From: Romanomermis culicivorax
Lineage: Eukaryota; Nematoda; Enoplea; Mermithida; Mermithidae
Assembly: GCA_963922205.1 (NCBI GenBank)
Contig: CAWUHX010000386.1
Coordinates: 169,882-233,881, forward strand
DNA: 64,000 bases
Reading direction: 5' to 3'
Positions within the stretch are counted from its first letter, which is position 1, and each line of letters starts with the position of its first letter. Shown in pieces: positions 1 to 13,005 of this stretch. Made by a program: the position numbers and the translations under genes. The notes below the pieces were generated by a model. It was not told the origin of the DNA. It was given only the letters and a program-made list of their open reading frames with translations, and made no database searches.

Positions 1-328
1 AGCCATAGGATTGGAAAATCCTTGGCACGTCACTTAATGGCTAGCCATATGACCAACAATTTCTGGGGGTGGGTTCCAATAGCACTACCCCCAATCATAT
101 GAATGATAGTTTACCTCGCATGTTATATTCAATTTGTGCAAATTCCATGCACATATAAAACATTAATTTTTCCTAAATTCAAAAATCTTTTAGGGCTGGA
201 CACCTCTTACATAGTCGAAAATAATTTTTTAAACCATCCCCATTTTTTGACCACACAAATATTTGTTTTTTGATTTTTTGCCTGAATACTGAAATCCAAG
301 CCTGTTAATTCATTAATACGCTTTTTAG

Positions 329-3300
329 ATTACAGTGAATGGTCCCGTTACGTTGACTAAAATTTTGAACATATGCCGTGAGGAGTGGACTTGTTTAATT
401 TCCACAAATGACGTCACGGAAGATCATTATTTGATTCAAACAATTAGTGGACCTAAAATTAGTCATGTTGATGAATTGACCGCTAAAAACATGTTTTATG
501 TCAATACAGGCGTGAGTATTTCCAATTTTTTTCAATTAATCATTCAATTTGGTACTATTTCATGGCGCCTTAAATGTTTATAATTATAATGTTGGATCAA
601 AGCATGGTTGAATATCTCCGTATTTCGGATAAGTTTTTTAAAATCATATGTGCTAGTTTCTAGGCTTCAATTTTTGGGCATTGCGCCTTCATTGGTGTTT
701 TCACATAGAATTCAATGGGTTGAAATGGAATTTCATTTAGTTCAAAGTTCCGAAAGGGAAACTGAAAAAATTGGATGACACGTCAAGCCAAGTGCGAAAT
801 GAAGAATCGTACTTTGAACATATGCCTGCACTCGCCTTTGACAATGAATCAGTATGCCGTAACATTAACATTTTCTTGCTGGTACCTATGATGGATGAGA
901 CTGGCAAAATCAAAAAAAAAAATTCGCCGCGAAAAAAAATTTTCATCGAGAAAAAAGTTCTTCGTCAGGAAAAAAAATTTTTCATAGCAAAAAAATATTT
1001 TATGCTAGAAAATTTTTATCTGGCAGCAGAAAAAAAATTGGAACAGAAAACATAATTTTCGCCAAAAAAAATTTTTGTCTGGACACAAATTTTTTTTGCA
1101 ATGAAAAATTGAAATTTTTATTTTTCCGGTCTCAGGCACCTGCATCGGCCGAGACTGGCAACTGGACGAGGCCGGCAACAAGTTACAGTAACAGCACTTG
1201 GCTCTCGGGCACCTGTGTTGGCCGAGACTGGCAAAGTCAAGAAAAAAAATTTTTGACGAGAAAGAATTTTTTTAGACAAGAAAAAAATTTTATCCCTGAA
1301 AATTTTTACTTGGCAGCAGAAAAAAATATTTTGGAATAGAAAAAATGTTTGACCGAAAAATTTTCTTTTTGTTTGAAGCAAAGTGCAAATTTTCGTTTTG
1401 CCGCTCTTGGGCACCTGCATCAGCTGAGATCGGCAACGGCCGATAGTGGTAATAATTGATGAGTATGTTCTGTTTGTTTTAATCTGCTTATAACAGCGCG
1501 AAAAACAAAAAAAGTACTGTGCAGCCAATCCGCATGGATTATTGTCACTTAAGTTCAGTCTAGTTTATCCTGCTAAGCCTGAAAAGGCTGCAACTTGTAA
1601 GATCAAAATTGCTCTAAAATCCACATATTTTAATGAATTCTGATAGAAATTGGTCATTTATTGGCCTGTTGATGGAATTTTTTGAAAAATATGTGGATTC
1701 TACGGCAATTTATATCTTACAAGTTGCAGCTTTTCAGGCTTAGCAGGATGAACTAGAATGAACTGAAGCGCCAATAATCCATGCGAATTAGCCGCACAGT
1801 ACTTTTTTGTTTTTCGTGCTGTTATAAGCAGATAAAAACAAACATAACATACTCATCAATTATTGCCGCTATCGGCCGTTGCCGATCTCCACTGATGCAG
1901 GTGCCAGAGAGCGGCAGAAGGAAAATTTCCATTTTGCTTCAAACAAAAAAAAAATTTTTCTTGTCAAATTTTTTTCTTCTTGATTTTGCCGGTCTCGGCC
2001 GATGCAGGTGCCCAAGAGTGGCAAGTGCTAATAGTGTAACTTGCTGTCAGCCTCATCCAGTTGCCGGTCTTGTCCGATGCAGGTGCCCGAGACCGGGGAA
2101 ATGAAAATTTCAATTTTTCATTGCAAAAAAAAATTTTTTGTCCACAAAAAAATTTTTTTCAGCGAAAATTATGTTTTCTGTTCCAAATTTTTTTTCTGCT
2201 GCCAAATAAAAATTTTCTAGCATAAAATATTTTTTTGCTGTGAAAATTTTTTTTCTTGAAAAATTTTTTTTGATTTTGCCGGTCTTGTCCACCGTAGATA
2301 CCTGATAAAAATATGTCAGGAATGAAATCAATTTTCTGAAAAATTGACTTTTGATTACCTATTTGTGGAAATAGATTCTAAAAATTTTGCAATTTTTGTC
2401 GGAGTAACCAAAATTTGATCTGATTTTACTTTACCTAGATTAAATTTTATTCATATATTGTTTGATCCACCCTTTTGCTTTCACACTTTAAATCCCTAGC
2501 GACTCTTGTTTTAGAATATTGAAGTAGACCAAAACGATAAATCGCAAGCCAGCGAGCAGCATAAGATAAATCAGCTACGAAACATATTCCCTGTGTCAAA
2601 TGAAGAGGCACAGGAGGCTGTAAGATTGTATGATAATTTGGAAAGTGCTGCGGATTATCTTATGTCTTTGAGTAAATGCAGCATTTATGTTGCTTGTCTG
2701 ATTCACAGAAATTCCTATATGCAGACTGCGAAACTTTGCCGGGTGCAAAAGAAGATAATCGATTATCTACAAAAAAGCATTTCAAAAACTTGACTGAAAT
2801 GCAATCTGGCTCTACAGATATTTCGATTTTGATCGACAGACATGAAAAAAGCCGGTTTGAACTGCATAATGCAGTTTTGTGTCTCTATAAAGGCGAACCG
2901 TTTGCAAACGATGGTAAGTTTAAAGTAGCATACTAGCTAATTAAAATTTTTCTGTTCGATGGAGGACGGAGACCTTTGCTATAGTATGCTAATCGTAATC
3001 ATCGATCTTCAAATGCTGTCAATTCTTCTGTGGCCTCCTTGAGGATTTAAAATTTTATGGCAAGGGAAAAGTCCGATTTAATAAATCTAGTGAAGAGGTT
3101 GCCGCGAGGAATTTCCATGATGTTTAGCATTGGCTACAGTAGCAGTGCAGGATTGTATAGCTGTTGTAAATACAACAAACTTTTTGAATTCAATCATAGA
3201 ACACAATGTCCAGTTACTGATGTTTTATTCTACAAGATTCACAAATTATGATTTTGTTTGGTAAGTCATTAATGATCATTTTAATTATAATTTCATCACG

Positions 3301-6300
3301 CATGCACGTAGAGGTTAGAGGGGTAAACCCTCCTATCTGAGACCCTAAACTTTTTTGAAAACATTTTTTGTATACTATGATAGATAAACATGCCTGTGGA
3401 GTTTTTTTCGTTTTTTGTTCAATCACCCCCTTAATCCATCTTTGATGAAAGGTTCGAGGACCATCCTGCTTTAAAACTCCTGCTGTGCATGTCTGGATTT
3501 AATGTGCATGCTGATAGTCAAGTTTTGCAGTGGTTGCAATGTCTGAAATCGGAAATGCATGTTACATCACAAATTTACTTTTCCTGGTTAATCTGCCGAG
3601 TTTATCTAAATGTAATCTACTGACTTTCGAACGTTGACAAACGATTTTGCACTTATTTGCACTGAATGGTTCAGTAAACAATAAATGAGAGTGCTTAAAT
3701 TTGTTTCTCAAAAATGTTCAGTTGCAAGCAGAAAAAAGGCGCTATGTATAGATGAAAATTTTCAGATAAATGCTATCCTGTGTATACTATCAGCACGTAA
3801 TAACCATGCACTAGCCTGACCTTTTTCCTTCCAGAATTCATTATTTTTATCAATAATGTTATGCTTCAAAACATCTTTCTCTGCATCTAAATTGCCCATT
3901 AATCCTCAAAATCCTTTATCAAACAGAAATCAGCAGTTACATTCATCATGAATTAATAGTATTTAAAATTTATATCAAATGAAAAGTTTCAACGATACTC
4001 ATGAAAGATCATATTTGGTGACACAAATTATGACCATGTTTAGGTATAAATCTAGCAAATTTAGATAATTTACCAAAATATTCATTTTATGACATAGTGA
4101 TGTTATCAATTTCTACTCATACTTGATTTTTTGATTTTCGAACCTCATTTTATTTTGTTGTTGTTAGGGATGTTTGCATCCCTTGAAGAGGATTTATCCC
4201 TTTCCATCTCATCACATGTACATGTTTCATGAAAATTGTATTACGTTTTTAGCAAACTTGTATAAAAAGTTGTCTGTAAAATTCCAAAGTGAAGAAGGTT
4301 ATGGAAGTGGTTTACGCGAAGAATATGTCTCAATAATTCGTGATATTTTCGAAGCTGGATTAGCTTTAAATGATAAAATTTACGTAATTTTTGAAGGTAG
4401 GGTTGCATTAAGCTTTCCAGGTAAATCGCTAGCTTACCTCTTCAGATTCCCTTTATACTCCACACAGGTCATAATGATCATCTGATGCCTAAATGTAATG
4501 CCAGTTTGCGTCACAGTGGTTACTATAAACCACTGGTTAAAATGTTTTGCCATCTTCTTCTATTGTCCAATGGCGAAAAGTTTGCTTTCGGTGGGTTGTC
4601 CCCGTTTTTCAAAAAAATGTTGTGCGGCGCGTCAGCTGAAGAGGCGATGTATCTTTTGACGCCGGAGGATATTTCTGATGTTGACGATCAAATATTGTTT
4701 CGAAAGGTTACAAATTTAATCATCTTAAAAGTATAGACTTTCTTAGCATCTTAAAGTTAATTTAGTTATGCAAAGGTGAGGTAAATCTGTCGATTGAGCA
4801 AACTAAACGCATCAACGAGATTGCTACTGTTTATGGTATCGAGCATTGTGTAGCCTCAACGTCGAGAAGTTCGATCGATCCCACCAATTATCTTCAATTA
4901 CCTAGCAATGAAAAAGATGCGATTCAGTTGGCTGAATCTATCCTTCGAATTTTGACTTTTGATATGCGTAAACCAGAAATTGATCTATTCGGTATTAACT
5001 ACTAAACTAACTTTATTTTACAGGAGCTTGAGAGCAAGAATTTTTAGGAAAAGCATTCTTTCCTCTGAATTCCAAGCAACTAATGATTATGATGATCAAC
5101 GCATTGACCACAAATAATTATGGTTCAGTCATAATTTCACATATTTTTCTTTATTGCAAAAATGTGAACTTTATGTCAGTGCATTTTTCCCAGATATGAG
5201 CAAGTCATTAAATTTAACTGTTTTTGACTAAAAATGTTCTTCTATGTGCAATCCAAAGATTACAAAATCTTTCCCAAAAATGCATATTTTTCGAATTTTT
5301 TTGAAAGTGATTTACATATTCACCCTTTTTGTATATAGTAGCTTGTTTCTTGTTCGTCAATCTAGGATTATGTTGCTGCTTTTGGCAACAAAACGAATGG
5401 AGTTTCCTAACTTCAGTTTCTTCCAAAGTTTTTGCAGCATGTAAAGTCGTATTTTCCAAATTCAAAAACACCATTGCTTCTATTTTAGATATGTGGTATT
5501 GTGACACACACCATATTAATGTGTAAACATCGCATCATGGGGCCTTTCATTTAGAAACATCCAGTGCGTTTCATGTGATTCTCGAACTGAGCACTAAATC
5601 AGTAATTTTTTCTCATTTTTTTCTTATCCAGATTTCCCTTTTTCTGAACTTCCCATCTCATGTTTCCTTTTTCGGTTTTCTGTCTTCTTGAGGTCATTTT
5701 TTCTTTAATATGTTCTATTTTTTCTATCATAATGTTTTTCCAGCATTCTTCATTTACAAGTGTCACTTTTTGTTTCTTTGTCTTTTATCCTGGTCTCTAT
5801 ATATTTATCTTTATATCCCCATATTCTTTTCTTTCTGTCATTTTCTGTTTCATTTTACTTTTTGATTCATTCTCCTTTTAATCTTGGTTTTTTATATTTT
5901 GACTTGTATCTTTGTATTTTCAGTTTTCCTTTTTTGCTTCCTTTTTACTTTTTGATTTCCTTCTTGTTGATTGTTGATTTCTTTTCCCATTCCTTATTCA
6001 CAATATTTTGACAAAAGTTATTTAGAATTGAGTGAGATGAATTTTGAAAAGGTTCACTTATTTCTAGGGTATCAACCTCTTAAACATTGACTTATGACAA
6101 TGATTGGCCTGCCGTTTAGCCTTTCCTTTCTTGTTATAAGGAGAGGGTTGGACTGTTTGGGCTCTGAATGTATAAGGACGCATAAGAGGGCTATTGGGCA
6201 GAATGTAAAATACTTTAGAATTTTGATCATTGCGTTAGGAGTATGTACAGCTCCCTGCTCCTGCTCTCTAATGAAGTTCGTTTTGGGGAATATAAAGTTA

Positions 6301-7205
6301 TGAAAGAAAGTTTTTCAGTGCAAGGCGTCTACAAAACTTGCAATCTCAATTGTTGCACGGATGCTGAGGAAATTTTATTGCCCAACATTTCTGAAGTTAG
6401 CCGAACATCAGGCGAAATTATGCGTATGTTCGTATTCGAAGACTGCAGCAATTATGAACCATACTTCGTCACTTATTTGCGATATTTGGAAGAAAAAAAC
6501 CGTATATTTCATTCTCTTTTCACACGGTGTCCCCTTATAAAAAGGGTACCTATATTGTCTTTAGCGTAATACCTTCAGTTTACATCCAATGCATATTCAT
6601 CCTGTTTCCTGTATGAATGTAAAATTTTAAACACTTCTGCCAATTTTTCAAGCATTCAACAAAATTATAATATAAATTTTTCATGGAACAAGCTCTTTCC
6701 GACTGAAGACGAATGAAATAGTTGATGAGCATCAGAAAGACATCTATAAAATTGTCATCAAATAAAATTGTGTAATCTATTTGGAATTAACTGTTTCAAC
6801 ACATGACACTTAGAATTGCAGACCAACTGCTGCGGACAGTATGCAGTCTACTAACCTTTTAAATGCACACTATGCAGGGCCACATTTGCTTGCCAATTTC
6901 CATGTAGAAGGTACCTTTTTTCTGAGACACCCTGTGTACCTTTGTTATGAGTATTCCTTATGACATAATATTTTCAACTCCTAGGTGTGGGAATCTTTCT
7001 CAAGTACGTTACTGGGTCCAATTATCCTGGTAAGGATTGGTCGATTATGGTTCGAGTCGACTGTTCTTTGAGTGAATTTGAAACAATCGTCACTCAAGTT
7101 TGCACGAGCGAAATTAATTTCAATTCTTCATCTCTAACATACGCTCAGTTTCAAAGTGCCTGGGATGTTTTGTTGGACGGGGACTTGATTTTTAGTCGTT
7201 TTTAA
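329..7205 (+). CDS. HECT-type E3 ubiquitin ligase-like gene (5' end not identified)
   Basis: Proposed exons are 329-511, 2515-2671, 2725-2913, 4253-4396, 4468-4706, 4781-4991, 6239-6501 and 6985-7205 (stop TAA 7203-7205). Most joins keep phase at GT/AG sites. The join 4991 to 6239 does not (phase 1 into phase 2), so an exon is missing or the gene is broken there. The acceptor used at 4781 is atypical. The exon at 2515 encodes a CUE/UBA-like segment (INQLRNIFPVSNEEAQEAV, then NLESAADYLM), a fold that binds ubiquitin. From 4253 on, the protein follows the HECT order: VKFQSEEGYGSGLREEYVS (N-lobe start), FGGLSPFFKKMLCG, FVTYLRYLEE, then the C-lobe FLKYVTGS and VTQVCTSEINF. In HECT enzymes the C-lobe cysteine carries ubiquitin; here it is the codon at 7101-7103. 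The closest type is the short G2E3-like HECT proteins that are often multicopy in animals. The family call is from motifs only. It lies 536 bp upstream of the integrase gene on the same strand, and its second visible intron boundary region holds a 1.4-kb inverted repeat. Confidence 0.68.
878..2312. mobile_element. Fold-back element: 1.4-kb near-palindrome in a HECT-gene intron
   Basis: The left arm (about 878-1640) is repeated in reverse complement in the right arm (about 1685-2312), around a short centre near 1650. Matching pairs include AAGCCTGAAAAGGCTGCAAC near 1575 with GTTGCAGCTTTTCAGGCTT near 1722, AAAAGTACTGTGCAGCCAAT near 1510 with its reverse near 1790, and GAGACTGGCAAAATC near 898 with GATTTTGCCGGTCT near 2272. 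Each arm carries several diverged copies of a unit containing GCACCTGCATCGGCCGAGACTGGCAA, separated by A/T homopolymer runs. This is the layout of fold-back transposons. No transposase was seen. It sits wholly between the exons ending at 511 and starting at 2515. Confidence 0.8.
3295..3500 (+). repeat. Dispersed repeat family A, copy 1
   Basis: The stretch CACGTAGAGGTTAGAGGGGTAAACC...GATAAACATGCCTGTGGAG...GGTTCGAGGACC...TGTGCATGTCTGGA matches the copy at 19395-19640 along its length and a reverse copy near 34600-34860. A shorter relative is at 13810-13850. No coding capacity was seen. Confidence 0.75.
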
Positions 7206-7740
7206 AATAACACCTTCATTGGTGTTTATACTCTATATTATTTGTTCATTATGATCTCTTTATCAAATGTGATCAGTTGATTCTAGTGCCCAGTTTTTTT
7301 CATTATTTTCCAGAAACCTGTCTACTACAAAGCGCCTTAAATGGTAGTTGGATTTATCGGATTTTATTAATTGACATATTTTAAAATAGGCCTTAATTGG
7401 TGCTTGATCGAGTTTTGCAAACTTACTTTAAAAATTTAACTTTGATTCTTCATTATGTTGCATTTGTAGCTAAAAACAATATCAAAATCATATTTGATAC
7501 AGCAAGTATAATAAATATTTGGAGAAGAACGTCTTTTCTTCTAATCTTGATATGATTCTCAAATCTTGTTTGTGAATGTTCAAATCTTTTGAAGTGTACT
7601 GATTCCAATTCTGAGGTGAGACCAGTTTTTCCACATCACAGTTCTGGAGATTAAATGTGCACACCCACACATGTAATAGCTCACTGCAGAATGGTCACAT
7701 TCTCTAGTTGCTTTGCTGTTTTACAGGTTGAACGATACTA

Positions 7741-10700
7741 ATGGATCTGTTGAATTTGCGCCCATTTCTGGAATATTTTGTTTTCAGAAGTTACACCAAT
7801 CGAGAAATTGTGGATTTTATGCGACATTATTTGGAAATCAGAATAAGGTGGTATACTGGTAGATATTGGTGTACTGGTACAATAAAGCTAAAAATTAAAC
7901 TGGCTTAGCCCTAACGATGAACTTTTTGTGGGTCAACAATCAAAAAAATTGGGGTTGCCAATAAAATTTCAGCATATTATGAACTTCGATGGAAGAATCA
8001 TTTAGTGGAGGTTAGGTGAACCAGTTAGTTTTAGAGACAGGATAATGTCCTGCTGGTATCCCATTCCCAGCTGCATAATACGGCCACTTTTACAAACTTT
8101 GTTTACATTTAGCTATTTATGCCAAGAGATAGCTCATAAATAATTTTATACTATTTTGCAGCATTGCAACCTTAAAGAGATGGCTCCGCTACTTAAATTT
8201 GCGTCGACACGATCCAACTGTGACGCCACTACAAGTTTGGGATGCTATTCAAGTACAGAGCAAAATAATACTTTTTCTGATTGGTTTATTTATTTGCTTT
8301 CACACGTCACTTGTTTGTTCCTTTTATAATCATTATTCAACAGCTTTCTTTCTCATATATCATAATATTATGTGCTGGTGAGTTGCTGCCTGCTGGATAG
8401 AATAATGAAAGACAAGCATAAAATATACCTATGCTTAAAATAACATATTGAAGGTGGTGTATTTAGGCAGATTTCAATTGTTCGAGTCTGTTAAGTTTTT
8501 TTGCATTGGGTAACTTTGTTTGGTATACTACTAACCTTTGGTGTGACTATTCATTCATCCTTAACTGGGGGTGAGGTATAGGGGCCAGACCTTGGATGGT
8601 ATGAATGGAGTTTCTATTTTTTGACTAATCTGACATTTTCAATGAAATCAGGGAACCCAAATTCATGCGCCTGCCAACCACTGCCCACTTGATTTGTTGA
8701 ATAGTTAAGTTTTCAGTTTGTTATTCATTACTGGACTTGAAAACTCAAGATTATTAAGATTATTAATCAATCAACCAGTACTCTGGTAATGATGCCTATA
8801 CTATAATACATCATACCTGTAGTGAATAATATAAACGTGTATCATACATGCCTATACTCTATAGTACATATCTCTCCCTGTCCCCGAAAGAATGAGGGAA
8901 AAATTGTCCCCACCCCATCCCTGAAAAAAACTGTCCCAATACAGTCACTATTGTGGAATATAAATTTTTCCTTTCTTGATAACAAAAAGAAATGTCTATT
9001 AACATCCAAGCAGCATATTCCTCAACCTATATCAGCTAAACATGCTAAACTCTTTGCTTGGTCAACACTTTTTAAAATTTTGATATTTCTTTGGAATTAG
9101 ATGATATACTTTGCTTAGAGAAATCATTGGACTTGGCGACTTTCTCTTCTATTGTACTCATTTTCCTGCATCTCGACATCATTGCTTGGGTGTAGAGTCT
9201 GCTGGAAGGTAATTAAATACCCCCAAAGCTCCTCACATGCATGTGTGATGAACTCTAAACAAATAGTCTACTAATGACTGGCTGCACTTTCGAAACTTCT
9301 GGTGTGCTTCTAAATGGCTGCACATTGAACCACAGATGCAGACAAGGGGGGGGGGGGTAAACCCCGTCCCTTTGAAAAATGTCGATTTACCACCTGGAAT
9401 TTTTGGATTGAGAAAGGTGAAAAATACAAGTGTTTTTGCTAAAATTCGCATCTTTTGATCAAAAATTGAAATTTTTTAAAAATCTGTCTTCTTTACTCGC
9501 CAACTGGCCTGACACCTTGAGAATTCTTTCCGTGTATTTTTGATTTCAATCTTGTCAAATTCAGTGGGCTATCATCAAGTCAGGCTCAACCATTCAATTT
9601 TGTATGAAAAATTTATACATTTTACAATTTTGTGATGCCTCAGTCATGATGAAGGCAGAGTGATATTTTTTTCCATATGATTTATTGGTATACTTTACTA
9701 TGGGTGAGATCACATGAGTCTTTTAGGAGGAACGACGGCAACCGCAACAAAACCTTGGCATTGCTTATTTATATTATGCCTTACGAACCCGCCACAGATT
9801 ATAGTAGATGCATAAATTAAATATTCATGCTTAACTTAATCAACTAATTTGGTCTTGTTTCCTATCTCATTTCAATAACGTGAAAATATTTAACCATAAA
9901 AACATGAAAAAAACCATTAAAAACCAAAACCTGGTAATTGAAAAACTGTTTTTTTCCAACCCTGAAAATAAAGCTGTGGCATCAAATTCGTCATCACTTG
10001 GGCTTTCTTTTTCTCGAGAATTATACACATTATCTCAAAAACGCATCAACATATTTCTTGTTGGCACAAAATCAAAAAAAAATCTATATCAGATGGCGCA
10101 GCTTTAACTATGCTGCTTCCCCTGCTGAAAGTTTCAAAGTTGTGAGAACTGAAGCCGACAATTTATTTCACTGAACAACACAAACAAGTTAAATTTTGCA
10201 AAGACTATCAAAAAAACTTTCCACACATAACTAGGTACTTGGAGTGTGAAAAATAGTGTTAGAATTACCTAAGAAATCATTGATATGTCATTGATTTTGT
10301 TTTTCTAATTTTTTATTGCAGGAGAATACAGTAAAGGTTATTTTAGCATGATCCCAACTAAATCCAGTGAAACCCTAAAAGACTGAAAATACTCAAAAAA
10401 ATACCTTAGAATTAACCCTAAATTTACCATAAAAATTAAAACCCCTAGATTTAGGTGAAAAACCTAAACCTGGCATCACTTTATCCATTTTTAAATTTAA
10501 AAAAATTATCTCCCTGCTACTTATAATATACAGTAAACGTATCAACTTAAAACAATAGTTCTTTAAGCTACTTGGTTGAAAAAAATTTGCAGGAGGAATG
10601 TCTTTTTGCGGGAAAAGTGGGAAATGCGGGCTGGAAGAAATCTCAGCAATCCTGCCCACTCCCATCCTGCTTTTAGAAAAGTCATCCCATTCTGGTGCAC

Positions 10701-13005
10701 GTCCTTACTATACTTCATTCATTTTGAAATGATCAATGCAGCGATGAAATGAGAGTAGGTTTGATACAGAAAAAATTAGCAAGCTCCATCACTGTAATCC
10801 GTGGAAACATTTTCCATCAATGAGCCCCTAAGAGAACAGTTGAACATTTCGTTCAATAACAAGGTCAACTGGTCAAAGCTCATGAATATGAAACTCATGT
10901 ATCAACATAGTTCTTTTAAATGAAACTCATGTATCAACATAGTTCTTTTAAATCAATAATGGATAAGCATTTTTCTATATTAGCCTTTCTCAATCTCATG
11001 GGGAGATTTAGGAAGTGAAAGCTGTGTATCAAATTGAACTTACTTTTTGGTTTTCATTGAGTTTGACATTTTAAATTGAATGGGCTACAGTGGTTATACC
11101 TAAACCTAATCATCCAACTTTCCCTGCCAGGTTATATGTTATGCTCGTAAAAATGCTATAAATCTTTTCATTTTTTAGATTATATCTTTTGATTATGCCA
11201 AGCATGATTATATGTCCTTTGAAAAAACACTTTTTACATGGTTATTGTTCTCTTGTAGGGCCCAAATTATCGTTGGTGCCTAGATGGATATGATAAGCTG
11301 AAAGCATACGGAATTTACATTCACGGTTGTATTGACGAGTTTAGCAGAAAACTGATATGGCTCCATGCCTTCAACACCAATCGACAGCCCCGGATAATAC
11401 TGTTGTATTATTTAAAGGCACTCCAATATTATGGCGGTAAATTCAGTTCATCAAGGTCATAAGAAAAATCATTTTCAACTGAAGTTCATTATGAAATTCT
11501 AAAAATTATTTTTTCTGGGTTTTTAATTACATTTTATAACACACTCTTGATTTTTACACTCAAAACAGTCATGGCTAATTCTAATTCCAATCCCAGACTC
11601 GACCCTGATTACATACCTGTAAGAGGTCCAACCAGTTGGGGGGAAGGTAAAGCCAAAATTTTAGTATGGGGTCCCAAAGTTTCCTAAATTAGGTGGGTCG
11701 AAAAAATCTCAAAAAGGTCGAAAAAATTCTGAAAATTTTCCCAAAAAAAGCAATTTACTATTTCACAATTTTTCTGAGTTAGGGGGTTCCAACATTTGGG
11801 TATAGGGTTCGATCAAGTTGGGGTTCCTCCAACCTCCCTAAATTACATATATGCCTGACTACAAAAAAAGTCAATTCCAATCCTAGCTAAGTGCTACATC
11901 CTCATACATAACTGCAAGTTTACATAGCCAAAATTTTGCCGAAGATATTTTTCAGGCAAAAACTTCAAACACCTATAATTTGGGACAAAAGGACATCTGG
12001 TTGTAATTGTCTACAGTTTTGATATACATACAATGCCATTTTGAGGTACGAAAATTGGACTCATTTAAATTTAGTTAGAAATCACTTGAGAAATCAGCCT
12101 GGAAATTACCCAGCAACACTGCTCTTATATTTTTTACATTCTGAGGCAACAAATACATATGATTCGAAAAATTATATTTTCTTTTTGCACTTATATTTTT
12201 GGCCCAAAAAATGAAAAAATTCTTTAGAAATATCCCTTTCAATGTAGAAAGTCATGACCTGTAGAACTGTTGTATGGTATATTTAATAGTATAGTAGGCA
12301 GCTGTTGGGTGGGTCAGACCAGTGAGGTTCTCCTTTTCACCCCATTGAATAGTCAATTTCATCACAGTTGTCTGGCAAAATTATATATGCATTTTTTCAG
12401 CTGCACCATTTTCCACTGTTTCCGATATGGGATGGGAAGCCATGCATGTTGCCGAATGTCAAACCATCCTCTACCGGGACGCTGTTGAACCACATGCACA
12501 TCATCACTGGGGATATTCCACGCAAAATGTTACCATTGAAGCTTATTGGAGGCAATTGCGACACAGGTCCGTGCAGTTTTGGATTGAGAAATTTGGCAGT
12601 CTGAAAACTGCTGGCTACTTTAGTGACTGTAACTTGGACAAACTGTGCCTCTCATTTGTCTACATGCCCCTGATTATGATTGACTTGCAAGAAGTCATCG
12701 AGTATAGTGATACCCATAACATTAGGTCTCAGCCACGAACAGTTCGTCCACATGGCCGTCCTAATGTTATGTTCAATTTTCCCGAACGTTTTGGATTTGA
12801 AAATCAAGGCATGCAGTTACAAAATGGGGAAGTAAGTCACATTCAGCAATTGTACGGGCTTGAATCATTAGATTTACCAGACTATTTGCCTACTGAGTTT
12901 CGAATAGAAGCTGAAACATGGTGTCTCCGAAATAATATTGCGATCCAACTTGGAATTAATGACGAAGAAACATATATTGATTTACGCACATATTTTTCGA
13001 CATAG
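7741..13005 (+). CDS. Integrase-core (DDE) transposase-like protein
   Basis: Visible exons are 7741-7847, 8162-8252, 11259-11436 and 12401-13005; all joins keep phase and give 326 codons plus stop TAG. The N-terminus (MDLLNLRPFLEYFVFRSY, then ATLKRWLRYLNLRR) looks like the helix-turn-helix region of the metazoan integrase-core proteins. The core begins GPNYRWCLDGYDKLKAYG and continues with IHGCIDEFSRKLIWL. Candidate catalytic residues are Asp at 11283-11285 (WCLD), Asp at 12424-12426 (VSDMGWEA) and Glu at 12538-12540 (VTIEAYW), with 37 residues between the last two. The family usually has some 60-70 more residues between the HTH and the GPN motif; I could not find that exon in the 3-kb intron 8253-11258, so the model may be short or the copy may have lost it. 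The catalytic triad suggests the copy is either recent or under selection. It could be an active transposase or a domesticated host gene; the sequence cannot decide. Confidence 0.78.
8253..11258. other. Long intron of the integrase gene
   Basis: A search by eye for the missing linker exon (a GYR-M type motif) found nothing convincing. The stretch contains a run of G at 9345-9357 followed by GTAAACCCC, part of a dispersed repeat, and a 32-nt tandem duplication at 10889-10952. No coding signal was recognised. Confidence 0.4.
10889..10952. repeat. Exact tandem duplication, 2 x 32 nt
   Basis: The unit starts TGAAACTCATGTATCAACAT and ends CTTTTAAA; copies at 10889-10920 and 10921-10952 are identical. 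The identity indicates a recent duplication, or possibly an assembly artefact. Confidence 0.95.

Noticed and set aside
4168-4252. Longer 5' extension of the HECT exon through an acceptor at 4167
   Set aside because: It does not keep phase with the exon ending at 2913, whereas the acceptor at 4252 does and starts directly before the HECT N-lobe motif.
5660-6011. Hydrophobic frames in the tract 5593-6010
   Set aside because: Produced by T-rich low-complexity sequence; Phe/Leu/Ser content follows composition, with no membrane-protein pattern.
10889-10952. CRISPR-like direct repeat
   Set aside because: Only two abutting identical units with no spacers, in a eukaryotic genome.
12368-12604. Open frame overlapping the last integrase exon in another frame
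   Set aside because: It is a shadow; the frame used carries the DMGWEA and TIEAYW motifs and joins the previous exon in phase.
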